Assembly: GCF_004343585.1 (NCBI RefSeq) | Contig: NZ_SLYW01000007.1 | Coordinates: 1-64,000, forward strand | Direction: 5' to 3' | DNA length: 64,000 nucleotides | From: Neorhizobium sp. JUb45 | Lineage (GTDB): Bacteria; Pseudomonadota; Alphaproteobacteria; Rhizobiales; Rhizobiaceae | Shown here: positions 51,901 to 61,499 of the stretch, piece after piece | Layout: each line of letters begins with the position of its first letter | Position numbering within the stretch: position 1 is the stretch's first letter | The notes under the pieces: generated by a model | The model's database searches: none | Seen by the model: only the letters and a program-made list of their open reading frames with translations | Told to the model about the DNA's origin: nothing | Made by a program: the position numbers and the translations under genes

Positions 51901-52599
51901 ATGACTGACGTTGAGGCGGACGCTGCCGATCGCAGCGCCAATCACCTTTTTGTGGGTGCGCGACCGAAGATTTCGTTGCCTTCCATCCTCTCGCGGGGAG
52001 GGAAGCGCGCAAGCGACCTTGTTATTGCATCTCTCGCGCTTGTCGTTCTTTTGCCCGTCATTGCGATGGTCATTTTGACATTGCTGGTGTTGCAAGGGCG
52101 TCCGATCTTTATCGCCCACCATCGTGTCGGCAGGTACGGCCGGATGTTCCCGTGTTTCAAATTTCGGACGATGGTGAATAATAATGATCAAGTACTGGCC
52201 AACTATCTCCTGACCAATCCAGCAGAGCGGATGGAATGGGAAGCGACGCGAAAGCTCAGAAATGACCCGCGAGTGACGCCATTCGGGGCGGTTATGCGCA
52301 AGAGCAGCCTCGATGAAGTCCCGCAGCTCGTGAATATCGTGCTTGGGCACATGAGCCTTGTCGGTCCCAGGCCGATAGTGCCGGCAGAAGCCGAGCATTA
52401 CGGCCCGTATTTCGCGGATTACAAGAAGGTTCGCCCTGGGCTTACCGGCTTGTGGCAGATCAGCGGGCGAAGCGACACCGCCTATAACGAGCGTGTCCAA
52501 CTGGATGTTGCGTATGTCGCCGGCCGCAGCCTCGCAGGAGACCTTGTTATCATGGCGAAAACGCTGCCCGCCGTACTCAAGGCACGCGGCAGCTACTGA
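51901..52599 (+). CDS. Undecaprenyl-phosphate sugar phosphotransferase (ExoY-like)
   Basis: A 232-aa member of the bacterial sugar transferase (PHPT) family in the short ExoY form: one N-terminal membrane segment (about 40-65), then FKFRTMV, SLDEVPQLVNIVLGHMSLVG with PRPIVP, and RPGLTGLWQISGRSD. It transfers a sugar-1-phosphate, probably galactose or glucose, to undecaprenyl phosphate and so starts the repeat unit. GGAG precedes the ATG at 51901. It is divergent from the GT4/export genes. Confidence 0.9.
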   Translation: MTDVEADAADRSANHLFVGARPKISLPSILSRGGKRASDLVIASLALVVLLPVIAMVILTLLVLQGRPIFIAHHRVGRYGRMFPCFKFRTMVNNNDQVLANYLLTNPAERMEWEATRKLRNDPRVTPFGAVMRKSSLDEVPQLVNIVLGHMSLVGPRPIVPAEAEHYGPYFADYKKVRPGLTGLWQISGRSDTAYNERVQLDVAYVAGRSLAGDLVIMAKTLPAVLKARGSY

Positions 52600-52762
52600 T
52601 CAAGATAGATCGTTTAGCTTTGAAATCAATGGCTTGCTGTGAGGTCATTCCGCGTCTTGAAGTTGGATCGTCACTTTTGCGCATCGGTCCAGATATTGGG
52701 AGTAATCGCATGAATGCCAGCTACACCGCCCAGTTCGGCAGGTTTCATCGGAGAGACATGCC

Positions 52763-54802
52763 ATGAGCGTTTCACATCAATTCGCGGTAAACGGGCGCTA
52801 TCTGACACAATCACCGACCGGGGTTCAGCGATATGCCCATAATGTTCTGACCGCGCTGGATGGCATGTTGGACGCTGAAAAGCCCGTTCCGCTATTGGTG
52901 CCGGAAGGTGTTGCCGATCCCGCCTTTCGGGCCATGGCCCCCAAGACATTGTCGAGCATCTTCAAAGGGCATGCATGGGAACAATTAAAGTTGCCGCAGC
53001 ACGCCTCCGGTCTGCTGCTCAACCTTTGCAACACCGCGCCGGTCTTCAAGGCCGACCAGATCGTATGCATCCACGATGCCAACGTCTTTGCAGCACCGGA
53101 TAGCTACAGTCGTTCCTTCCGAATGCTATACAAGAGCTTGCAGCCCTTAATTGTCCGAGGGTCGACAAGGGTCACAACCGTTTCGCACGCGTCTGCGCGG
53201 CAGATCGCGCGCTATCTCCCGATCGAAGCGCAGGACATCGTAGTCCTGCCCAATGGTCACGAACATGTCCTTGGCTGGAATGCAGAGGCGGCGGTTAGTG
53301 CCCCGGCGATCGTCTCCGCTATAGTGGCGCGCTCGCGCAAATACGTGTTTGCGTTGGGTTCAAGCGCGCGCCACAAGAATCTCACGCTCATGTTTGGCAT
53401 AGCCCACGCGCTTGATGCGCTCGGCGTGGATCTTGTTATAGCCGGTGGCGATGCTGCTATCTTTTCTTCCGTCGACGTAGCGCGGCATCCGAACGTAATC
53501 ATGGCCGGGCGCGTGTCCGACGATGATCTCGCCTTCTTTTTCAAACATGCCCTCTGCCTCGTCTTCCCGTCACTCAATGAGGGGTTCGGCTTGCCGATTG
53601 TCGAGGCCATGGCGCTCGGATGTCCGGTGGTGTCGGCGTCCTGTTCGAGCATGGTGGAGGTCTGCGGCAACGCTGCTCTGCTTGCTTGCCCGTTCGATGG
53701 GCGCCAATGGGTGGAGCATATCGCTGCCCTGGCGTCCTCTCCGTCGCTTGTCGACGACTTGCGCGAGCGTGGTCTCAGGCAAGTGACGAATTATTCATGG
53801 AATAGCTCGGCCGAAGGTTACCGCGAACTCATCGAACGACCGGGACCTCAGCCAGTCGGCAAAAAGAATGTGATGGTGCCCGAAATGCGGATAGCCGTTG
53901 CGATCGCGACCCGCGGCCGGCCGGATATCGTAAACCAGACCGTTACCCACCTGATCAATACGCAGACGGTGATCCCGCGCCAGATTATCGTCTCCTGCGT
54001 AGACATGAAGGATGCCGGGGACCTTACGAGCGATGAGCGCGTCACGGTGATTGCAGGTAGGGCAGGCTTGTGCGCGCAACGCAACAATGCAATCACGCAT
54101 TTGGCGAAAGATATCGACCTGCTCGTTTTTTTCGATGACGATTTTGTTGCCGAGCCGAATTGGCTGGCAACCGCAGCAATGGTCTTTTCTGACGAAAGCG
54201 GCGTAGTCGGTTTTACCGGACGTGTTATCCAGGACGGCATTAAAGGCCCGGGAATTCCATTCAGCGACGCCGTTCAGGCGCTCCAGGATCCGCCGCGTCA
54301 TGAAGGTGCGCGTTGGGAGATGGCGTTCAGTCCCTATGGTTGCAACATGGCCTTCCGGGTTTCTGCGATCGGCGACAGCCGGTTCGATGAAAGGCTCGTC
54401 CTGTACGGCTGGCTCGAAGACCGTGATTTTGGCGCCTCTCTAGCAAAAAAAGGTGGGCGTCTCGTTCGGTGTTCGGACACTTACGGCGTTCATATGGGCG
54501 TAAAATCGGGCCGAATGCCAGGAGACCGGCTTGGCTATTCGCAGATCGTCAATCCCATCTATATGCGTGGCAAGGGCACCATGACGACGATGCAGATGGT
54601 TGGCCAGATATGGCGTAACACATCGATCAACTTCGCGCGTTTTCTTGCGCCCGAGCCATTCATCGATCGCAGAGGGCGCGTCAAAGGCAATCTCCTCGCT
54701 GTTCTGGACGTTGTTCGCGGCCGGATCCAGCCGGAGCGGGCCTCCGCGTTAAGCCAGCAGGCCAGCAAGATAGATCCTCTTACCAAAGGTTTGGCACGAT
54801 GA
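52763..54802 (+). CDS. Bifunctional GT4-GT2 glycosyltransferase
   Basis: A 679-aa fusion. Residues 1-360 are a GT-B family 4 enzyme: NGRYLTQSPTGVQRYAHN, then FPSLNEGFGLPIVEAMALGC at about 269-288 as the E-x7-E motif. Residues 375-640 are a GT-A family 2 enzyme: MRIAVAIATRGRPDIVNQTV at the start and LLVFFDDDFVAEPNW near 453-467 as the DxD motif. Two sugars of the repeat unit could therefore be added by one polypeptide. The stop overlaps the next start as ATGA. Confidence 0.87.
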   Translation: MSVSHQFAVNGRYLTQSPTGVQRYAHNVLTALDGMLDAEKPVPLLVPEGVADPAFRAMAPKTLSSIFKGHAWEQLKLPQHASGLLLNLCNTAPVFKADQIVCIHDANVFAAPDSYSRSFRMLYKSLQPLIVRGSTRVTTVSHASARQIARYLPIEAQDIVVLPNGHEHVLGWNAEAAVSAPAIVSAIVARSRKYVFALGSSARHKNLTLMFGIAHALDALGVDLVIAGGDAAIFSSVDVARHPNVIMAGRVSDDDLAFFFKHALCLVFPSLNEGFGLPIVEAMALGCPVVSASCSSMVEVCGNAALLACPFDGRQWVEHIAALASSPSLVDDLRERGLRQVTNYSWNSSAEGYRELIERPGPQPVGKKNVMVPEMRIAVAIATRGRPDIVNQTVTHLINTQTVIPRQIIVSCVDMKDAGDLTSDERVTVIAGRAGLCAQRNNAITHLAKDIDLLVFFDDDFVAEPNWLATAAMVFSDESGVVGFTGRVIQDGIKGPGIPFSDAVQALQDPPRHEGARWEMAFSPYGCNMAFRVSAIGDSRFDERLVLYGWLEDRDFGASLAKKGGRLVRCSDTYGVHMGVKSGRMPGDRLGYSQIVNPIYMRGKGTMTTMQMVGQIWRNTSINFARFLAPEPFIDRRGRVKGNLLAVLDVVRGRIQPERASALSQQASKIDPLTKGLAR

Positions 54803-56448
54803 CCCTCGAACGTGTTGGGATGGTCGAACGAGCAGCCCGGATATGGCCGATTGATCAAGAGCCGCCGAAAGATACTCATGCCGACGGTCCACTCGCGCTC
54901 ATCAGAACCATTCTGACCGTAACCTGGCGTTACCGGATTCGTTTGCTCCTGAGCGCCGTTGTCGGGGCTATCCTATCATTTGCTTACGCCTATTCGCTGC
55001 CGCGCACCTACCATGCGTCGGCAACCATGCTGCTTGAGCCCCGTTATGTCTCGGGTGCCAATGGCGCCATGCCGCAAGGTCTTGATCTTAACAGCGCCGA
55101 AAGCGAGTTGCAGATCATTCTTTCCGAACGTCTGCTGTCATCGGTTTTTCAAAGCCTGCGACTGACCAACAATGCCGAACTGGCGCCACAGCCGCCCGGG
55201 CTGATCAAGAAGGCGACATCGAGTGTAGTCAACATGCTCGCCATCGCGACCGCGGATACCGGAACCATGCGGGATGCGAATGATCAACCGGCGCCCAGCA
55301 CGGAGGAAAACCGCGACCGAGTGGCATTCGCCAATTTTGTCGAGCGTGTCAGCGCGCGTCGTGTTGGGCAATCTTATGTGGTTGATGTGGGGTACGCGTC
55401 GTCCGATCCGGCACTCCCCGCAAAGGTCGCCAATGCAATCGTGTCGGCGTATATTCTGCAGTCGGTGACAGCCAAGGAACAGTTGGCGCGTGCCGGCATA
55501 GACACGCTGCAGGGACGGCTGGATGCGCTCGCCGCACAGGTCGCCGCCGCCAGTGATGCGATGCAGGCGGGACGGTTGCCCGACAAGCCCACACCTGACG
55601 CTGATGCAAAAATCACCGGCGCGGCTCTTTATCCGCTCAGCCCCTCGAGCCCGCGCATAAGTTTGATCACGGCTTTTGGCGGGGTCGTCGGTCTCTCCCT
55701 CGGTGCAATGATTTTGGCACTGGGCGTTGCATTCGATCGTAAGTTGCGAGAGCCAAAAGATCTCGCAAACGAAAGCCACCTGTCGTTTCTTGGCGCAGTG
55801 CCGATCAAAAGAAACGAAAAGTCGTTATTGAGAAGACTGTTTCGTCGTGGATCGCACCAAGCCTATTCTGCGAGCGTACGTGATCTCAGAACGTCGATTG
55901 ATCTGCTGGCCCCGTCAAAAAGAGAAGGACGGCATGCAGTCATTGCGCTGGTGGGGTGCGCGAAGCCTATGGGGGCGGCGACACTCGGCCAGGACCTGGC
56001 ACGTGTCATGGGCGATAGCGGCCGTACGGTGACAATATTCACGACAAACCGAGCACAGCAGCTGGATGGTGCGCAATCCACGTCGTCGTTGGCAGACGTG
56101 CTTGGCTCGTCATCGCCCGTATCCCCGTTGGTGCCACAGTACGGTGATAACGTCGCCACGCTGGCAATCCACTCGCGTGATGCGCGCATTAATTCGGCGA
56201 TTGATTTCTGCAGTCCGAAGGCTCGGGAAACAATCGACGTTGCCAGGCTCAATGGGGATGTGATCCTCGACGTCATGTCGATGGATATCTCGATGGATGC
56301 TATCGCGCTCGCAAGATATGCCGATATCGTGATCATCGTGACGCAGTTTGCCCGTACCAGCAGGGATGATGTCATTGCTGCGGAAAGCCGCCTCAAAAAG
56401 GCGGGCCTGCAGATCATGGGGTACGTGATAACCCGTAGCAAAGCTTGA
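54799..56448 (+). CDS. Polysaccharide co-polymerase (Wzz/ExoP-like) with degenerate kinase domain
   Basis: A 549-aa protein. The Wzz domain has a first membrane span at about 50-70, a periplasmic part (HASATMLLEPRYVSG, SAESELQIILSERLL) and a second span at about 290-312. The cytoplasmic part has the fold of BY-kinases, but the Walker A region near 381-395 reads LVGCAKPMGAATLGQ instead of GxxxxGK[ST], and Walker A' reads VILDVMSMD. No C-terminal tyrosine cluster exists. It probably controls chain length without autophosphorylation. It is translationally coupled to the GT fusion. Confidence 0.85.
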   Translation: MTLERVGMVERAARIWPIDQEPPKDTHADGPLALIRTILTVTWRYRIRLLLSAVVGAILSFAYAYSLPRTYHASATMLLEPRYVSGANGAMPQGLDLNSAESELQIILSERLLSSVFQSLRLTNNAELAPQPPGLIKKATSSVVNMLAIATADTGTMRDANDQPAPSTEENRDRVAFANFVERVSARRVGQSYVVDVGYASSDPALPAKVANAIVSAYILQSVTAKEQLARAGIDTLQGRLDALAAQVAAASDAMQAGRLPDKPTPDADAKITGAALYPLSPSSPRISLITAFGGVVGLSLGAMILALGVAFDRKLREPKDLANESHLSFLGAVPIKRNEKSLLRRLFRRGSHQAYSASVRDLRTSIDLLAPSKREGRHAVIALVGCAKPMGAATLGQDLARVMGDSGRTVTIFTTNRAQQLDGAQSTSSLADVLGSSSPVSPLVPQYGDNVATLAIHSRDARINSAIDFCSPKARETIDVARLNGDVILDVMSMDISMDAIALARYADIVIIVTQFARTSRDDVIAAESRLKKAGLQIMGYVITRSKA

Positions 56449-56660
56449 GGCACTTACTTTCAAGTCCGTTGCAAGCAATCATGCTCACGGCAGGCTGGTG
56501 ATTGTCGCCGTTTGAAGGGTGAGGGGCGCGCGGGCCGCGCGAACGGAAGCTCAATGAGGCTTTTGTGCCCAGCCCTTGAACGTAACACGGCAACACCGAT
56601 CTCATGAACAATAGATGAAAGACAGTTTGCCGCCGGTCTTCATGAACTCAACGCCAGTGT

Positions 56661-58115
56661 TCAACCTATATCGGCGATCTCAAAGCGCCCGCCTGTAAGC
56701 CGAAGTCGCACGCGCAACATCAGTAGCAGGGAACAATAAGTCGCTGCACCGATCGAGGCGATTAGTCCCATTTGCAGAATGTCAGGAAATTGCAATTCAC
56801 TTATGTAAAGCCGCGCGAATGACACGACGATGGCCATCAACGGGCCTGCGACTGCGATTTTCCAGAGATTTAGCAACTGCCGCATTATGCTTATGCTGAG
56901 AAGTCTTCGAACTTCATCGAGATATACCACGAACATCAATAGGGACAGCAAAAGCCGCGCATACAATACGCCCTCGATGGAAGCCAGATAGAAACCGATC
57001 GCGATGCTCGTGACCCGTAAAACCAATTCGACAATGCTGATACGAAAGACCACGGAGGGGCGATCTGTTGCAAGGCTGACGGCATTGATGGTCTGATAAT
57101 ATGGAGCAGGCATGACTGATATTGCGAGCAAGGCCAGATATGGAGCCGCACCAAGCCACTTTGTTCCCAGTAGCAACTGTGTCAGCAGATCGGAAGTCAA
57201 CGCGATGCCGATGCTGGCGGGGACGGAGATCAGCATCACCAGTCTAACCGCCTTGAGAAAAGCGGCGGCAAGCCGGACGCGGTCGGTGCTCATCTGGGAA
57301 AAGGCAGACATCATCGGCTGATAGGCCGGTGCGATCAAACTCTGCGACGGAATGAGGGATATGTCGCTTGCAACCGTGTAGCGGCCAAGCACCGCCTTGT
57401 CCCCGGCATAGGTGCCGATCAACAAGCGATCATATTGCCAAGCCAGGGCAGAAATGACCTGAGCAGACGTGAACCAGCCCATGAAGCCAGCAAAATCTTT
57501 GATGCGGGAGAACGAAAAGACCGGTCGATAGCGCGCGAAAACATAGGACATGATCGTGGCGGCCACCGCGGCGCCAATATAATTGGTCACGATTGCCCAA
57601 TAGCCTCCACCGTTGAAGACCACGAGCATCGCGCAGCCGAGACCGCATATCTTGCTGATGACTTCCAGGAGGAATGTCGGGCGGAAATCGATCATCCGTG
57701 CAAGATGCACCATCGCCGGACTGTAGAGGCCTTTGACGGCAGGCCCGATCGCCAGCACGCAGACGACGGGAACTAACGCGGGGTCATTGTTCAGCCACGC
57801 ATACGGCCACGCGCAGGCCAGCGCCGCGCCGGTAATTGCAAAGCTTCTTAAAACGGCAAGCGTGAAGCCGGTATCAAGATGCTGCTTGTTGATCTCGTCC
57901 AGACGGATCAGGGCCTGCGTTACCGGTACGTCGAGGATGGTGTCGAGGAGCATGACCAGCGCCATCGCCAACGCAGTCAAGCCAAAATCGGCAGGGGAAA
58001 GCAGTCGTGCCAAGATCAGAAGATTGAGAAAATCGATTGCGCGCCCGAAAAGACGCGAGAAAATCAGCCAGCCAGTCCCTTTCAGCATTGCAAGTGCAAG
58101 CATGCACGGTCCCAT
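56661..58115 (-). CDS. Wzx-like flippase (oligosaccharide translocase)
   Basis: A protein of about 484 aa with 12-14 hydrophobic spans from the MOP/polysaccharide-synthase family. The N-terminus KGTGWLIFSRLFGRAIDFLN with LARLLSPADFGLTALAMA is typical of ExoT/WzxC proteins. It would flip the lipid-linked repeat unit to the periplasmic face. ATG at 58115 or 58103; upstream in-frame codons to 58214 do not look like this family. It converges on the co-polymerase gene. Confidence 0.87.
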   Translation of the reverse strand: MGPCMLALAMLKGTGWLIFSRLFGRAIDFLNLLILARLLSPADFGLTALAMALVMLLDTILDVPVTQALIRLDEINKQHLDTGFTLAVLRSFAITGAALACAWPYAWLNNDPALVPVVCVLAIGPAVKGLYSPAMVHLARMIDFRPTFLLEVISKICGLGCAMLVVFNGGGYWAIVTNYIGAAVAATIMSYVFARYRPVFSFSRIKDFAGFMGWFTSAQVISALAWQYDRLLIGTYAGDKAVLGRYTVASDISLIPSQSLIAPAYQPMMSAFSQMSTDRVRLAAAFLKAVRLVMLISVPASIGIALTSDLLTQLLLGTKWLGAAPYLALLAISVMPAPYYQTINAVSLATDRPSVVFRISIVELVLRVTSIAIGFYLASIEGVLYARLLLSLLMFVVYLDEVRRLLSISIMRQLLNLWKIAVAGPLMAIVVSFARLYISELQFPDILQMGLIASIGAATYCSLLLMLRVRLRLTGGRFEIADIG

Positions 58116-58599
58116 CTCTTGAGCTTGCAACAATCGCTGCTTCCGACTGTCGGGACCGTTTCCGGTACGTCGGACGCCCGTTACTGAATCTTGGATGATG
58201 CAGGGTCCGGACATCGTCGATGATCAGCATGTCGACTGCGATAGAATGATCAGTATTGGTAATCCCGGCTGTAAAAGGAATAACTGTTCACATGGGCGCT
58301 GTCTCTGCCGGCTCTTATAAGAGCAGACAACACTAATTTTCTCCAATCGGCAAGACTGGTTCTATCCGATGCGTTTGGACGTGCGGCATTATTCGGAGTC
58401 TGTAATAAAAAATAAGTTCAGATATCGACACCGACAATAAAATAATTGAAACTGAAATTCAGAGAGAGTTTATATGCAAAAATAACTTCTCTATATTGAA
58501 AGCCGAATTTGACTTGGAAAGGTCAGATTATATCATCGTGTGCAGGGATTTCCGCGTAATTTTTCACATTGGTTCGCATCTATAGAGAGGTTGTACTGG
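58116..58599. other. Divergent AT-rich intergenic region
   Basis: Low-GC spacer between the leftward flippase and rightward acyltransferase-like gene; promoters for both should be here but none can be assigned with confidence. Confidence 0.4.
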
Positions 58600-59583
58600 A
58601 TGATCGTGCCTGGCGAAATGAAACCTGATCATATCGGCGCTCGCCCGAACTTCTCTTCCGATCCTTTGATTCCTACAATTTTTCATGAGCCATGGTGGCT
58701 TGATATCGCGACAAAGGGCACCGTAGACTATGTCGAGGTCACCGATGGCGGACGGGTCGTTGGTCGCATGCCCTACATCGTCACCACCAGATTCGGCCTG
58801 TCTAGCAGCAACATGCCGACGCTCACCCATTTCCTGGGGCCAGGCATCAACGACGGCACGGGAAGTGCGCCGAACCGTTTCATCAAACGCCATTCCATTG
58901 CTCGTGAGCTGATCAAAAAATTGCCGCCGCTGTCAGCGTTTCGGCAGAAGATGCATCGCGGCGTCAATGACACGCTGTCATTCCAGGCGGAGGGGTTCAA
59001 CGTCGGCGTCCAGTTCACCTTCGAGGTGCATCCTGCACCCGCGACCGTCATGTGGAAGGCGATGCGAGACAAAACGCGCAACGTCATCAGGCGAGCCGAA
59101 GAAACGTTGAATGTTGAGGTCTCGGTTGATCCCGGCATATATTTTGACCTGACCACCAAGAACCTCAAGGCGGCCAATGCCGATAGCAACGTCGATTTGG
59201 ACGTATGCGAGAAAATCGTCGTCAAGGCACTCGACCTTGGCCGCGGGCGTATCTGGGTCGCACGCGATAAAAATGGCGACGCGAAATCAGCCATTTTTTG
59301 CGCCTGGGACAGCACGACCTTCTACTACATCATGTCAACAAGAGCGTCCGATAGCGGCAACGGTGCCATACCCCTGTTGCTCTGGCACGCCATGAAATCG
59401 GCGGCCTCAATGGAACTGGTTTTCGATTTCGACGGCATAGGCAGCGCCGGCGCCGTCTTGCTTTATGCCGGATTCGGCGGCAACGTTGTGCCACGTTACA
59501 TCGTCGGCCGGTCATCAATGACATACAGATTGTTGAGGCAGATCCGCCGTCTCAATCCCACTCTTGAAAACAAGTTCACCTGA
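58600..59583 (+). CDS. GNAT/FemAB-like acyltransferase
   Basis: A 327-aa protein of the double-GNAT class. IFHEPWWLDIATKGTVDYVE is the family's acceptor-side start, MWKAMRDKTRNVIRRAEETL the middle motif, and AIPLLLWHAMKSAASMELVF with DFDGIGSAG the C-terminal acyl-donor region. Family members add acyl or aminoacyl groups to envelope glycans, so modification of the exopolysaccharide is likely. ATG at 58600 has GAGAGG upstream; GTG at 58540 and ATG at 58618 are alternatives. Confidence 0.7.
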   Translation: MIVPGEMKPDHIGARPNFSSDPLIPTIFHEPWWLDIATKGTVDYVEVTDGGRVVGRMPYIVTTRFGLSSSNMPTLTHFLGPGINDGTGSAPNRFIKRHSIARELIKKLPPLSAFRQKMHRGVNDTLSFQAEGFNVGVQFTFEVHPAPATVMWKAMRDKTRNVIRRAEETLNVEVSVDPGIYFDLTTKNLKAANADSNVDLDVCEKIVVKALDLGRGRIWVARDKNGDAKSAIFCAWDSTTFYYIMSTRASDSGNGAIPLLLWHAMKSAASMELVFDFDGIGSAGAVLLYAGFGGNVVPRYIVGRSSMTYRLLRQIRRLNPTLENKFT

Positions 59584-60116
59584 TCACGAAGCGTCGGAAA
59601 TCCACATGCAGTGGCCACAAGCGACGTGGCCGAAGATTAGGGTGACCGTTTCGACCAGGCCAGCGGACTGCTGGAATTGATACGCTTTCTGCCGCGGATG
59701 AATGATTTCCTGTCGTTTTCGAACTATTTGAAAGGGAGTGGGGCGACTTGTATAGACATGGTAGAAATTCGGAATAAGATGTATTATTGCATGGCTTGGA
59801 AACGAGTTTTGCAGATGTAACCTGGTCTTGTAACTTGCTGTAAATGCTTGTGCGCGCACTATTGGTATTGCACTCGCATCTTTACTCACTGGAATCTGCG
59901 AAGTCTGGATTTTCGTCTTAGTCCAATGCGTCCAATGGTCCAACAAGCGGTCAATTTAAATTCGCGCAACTCATGCGCGTGCACGATTTTCTGCTGGATT
60001 TAGCTCAGATCGAACGCTCTTGCTCCGTCGTGGTATCGGTTATCCGTCTCCCGACTGGTCATAAAATTCTGTCAACTCGATTCACCCGCCACAAGTATTC
60101 AAGTTCGGAACAATCG
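59584..60116. other. Gene-free intergenic region
   Basis: About 530 bp of moderate to low GC. A leftward open frame exists, but its His/Ile-rich product and codon use do not look like a gene. No operator or terminator is clear. Confidence 0.45.
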
Positions 60117-61169
60117 ATGAAGATATTACATCTGGCCAATCATTGCCATTTTGGAAACGGCAATGTCCATGCGGCGGTCGATCTGGCATGTGCGCAGGCC
60201 AAGGAGGGGCATGAGATAGTTTATGGCAGCTCCGGCGGCGATTTCGTGGAGTTGCTTTCAGAAAATCACGTGCGCCATGTCTGTGTGCCACAGCATAGCC
60301 GAAGCCCACAGGTTTTGCTGCAAGGCCTGTTGAAACTCCGTCGGTTGATAGCCGAATTCAAGCCTGACATCGTTCATGCGCATATGATGACCGGCGCTGT
60401 CATCGCCTATCCGTTTACCCGCTTCAATCGCCCGAAACTTGTGACAACGGTGCATAACTCTTTCGACAAGCATGCCATCGTCATGGGTCTTGGTGATCGT
60501 GTTATCGCGGTGAGCGAGGCGGTTGCCACAATTATGCGCGATCGCGGCGTCTCGGCAAAAAAGATACGGACCGTTCTGAACGGCACTCTGGGTGCCGCCC
60601 GGCGAGGTCGGCAGTCGGCAAAGCCTTCGGATTTGCCCCGCCCTGCCATAACGACGGTGTGCGGACTTCATCCGCGCAAAGGTATCGATGATTTGATAGC
60701 GGGTTTCGACATCATTTCGAAACAGCATGCCACAGCCAATCTCTTCATCATTGGCGAGGGGCCTTGTGAAGATCTCTATAAGAAACAGGCGGCGGCGTTG
60801 GAGCACAGTGATCGAGTGCATTTTCTCGGCCAGTTGCGCGACCCAAATCCTTATCTTCTTTCCACCGACATATTTGTCCTGGCCTCACACTCCGAACCAT
60901 TCGGACTGGTGCTGACCGAGGCGCGCGAGGCAGGCTGCGCCATTGCTGCCAGCAATGTAGACGGAATTCCGGAAGTCCTTGCCATTGGCGATGCCGGAAT
61001 AATGTTTCCGCCGCATGAACCAGTCGCGATCGCCTCCGCACTTTTGTCGCTTCTGAACAATGAGAAAGCCCTCCAGGACAGTCGCATTTCATCACTCAAT
61101 CGGCTGGAATTTTTTGATATTGCGCGCGTCTGTCGCGATACTCTGGATGTATATATAGGCTTGATTTAG
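60117..61169 (+). CDS. Glycosyltransferase family 4
   Basis: A 350-aa GT-B enzyme. MKILHLANHCHFGNGNVHAA at the start, DIVHAHMMTGAVIAY near residue 85, VCGLHPRKGIDDLIAGF for the donor side, and HSEPFGLVLTEAREAGCAIA as the E-x7-E motif near residue 260. The ATG at 60117 is selected because upstream codons to 59973 are not family-like. It is the last glycosyltransferase of the exopolysaccharide locus in this window. Confidence 0.87.
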   Translation: MKILHLANHCHFGNGNVHAAVDLACAQAKEGHEIVYGSSGGDFVELLSENHVRHVCVPQHSRSPQVLLQGLLKLRRLIAEFKPDIVHAHMMTGAVIAYPFTRFNRPKLVTTVHNSFDKHAIVMGLGDRVIAVSEAVATIMRDRGVSAKKIRTVLNGTLGAARRGRQSAKPSDLPRPAITTVCGLHPRKGIDDLIAGFDIISKQHATANLFIIGEGPCEDLYKKQAAALEHSDRVHFLGQLRDPNPYLLSTDIFVLASHSEPFGLVLTEAREAGCAIAASNVDGIPEVLAIGDAGIMFPPHEPVAIASALLSLLNNEKALQDSRISSLNRLEFFDIARVCRDTLDVYIGLI

Positions 61170-61499
61170 CCCCGATTTGAATACCAATCTTGACGTTTGA
61201 GTCCTGAGCTTGCCCCGTCGAAATAATACATCTGTCCAATAGGCACCGCTGATACGCGCAGCGCCATTGCGGAATGAGGCGACGGTTACAACAATTTCAA
61301 TTTCCTGTCGCACGCATGGCTCTGATACCAGCCCCGACGAACAATGTTGGGATCATTGCAGCAGCCGACATTTTGGCCTGTCAAAACCGCCGGCGCTATA
61401 ATTGCAGCCGGATGATACTTCAGTGGTATCCACCCAGGCGATCGGAAAGACCTCCGAAGAGCAATCGGCCGATAACGCTCGAAATGCCAACCGCTCCGA
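61170..61499. other. Gene-free intergenic region
   Basis: About 330 bp between convergent genes; nothing recognisable. Confidence 0.45.

Noticed and set aside
59584..59946. Leftward 120-codon frame downstream of the acyltransferase
   Set aside because: Odd composition, no ribosome-binding site and no similarity to any family; treated as intergenic.
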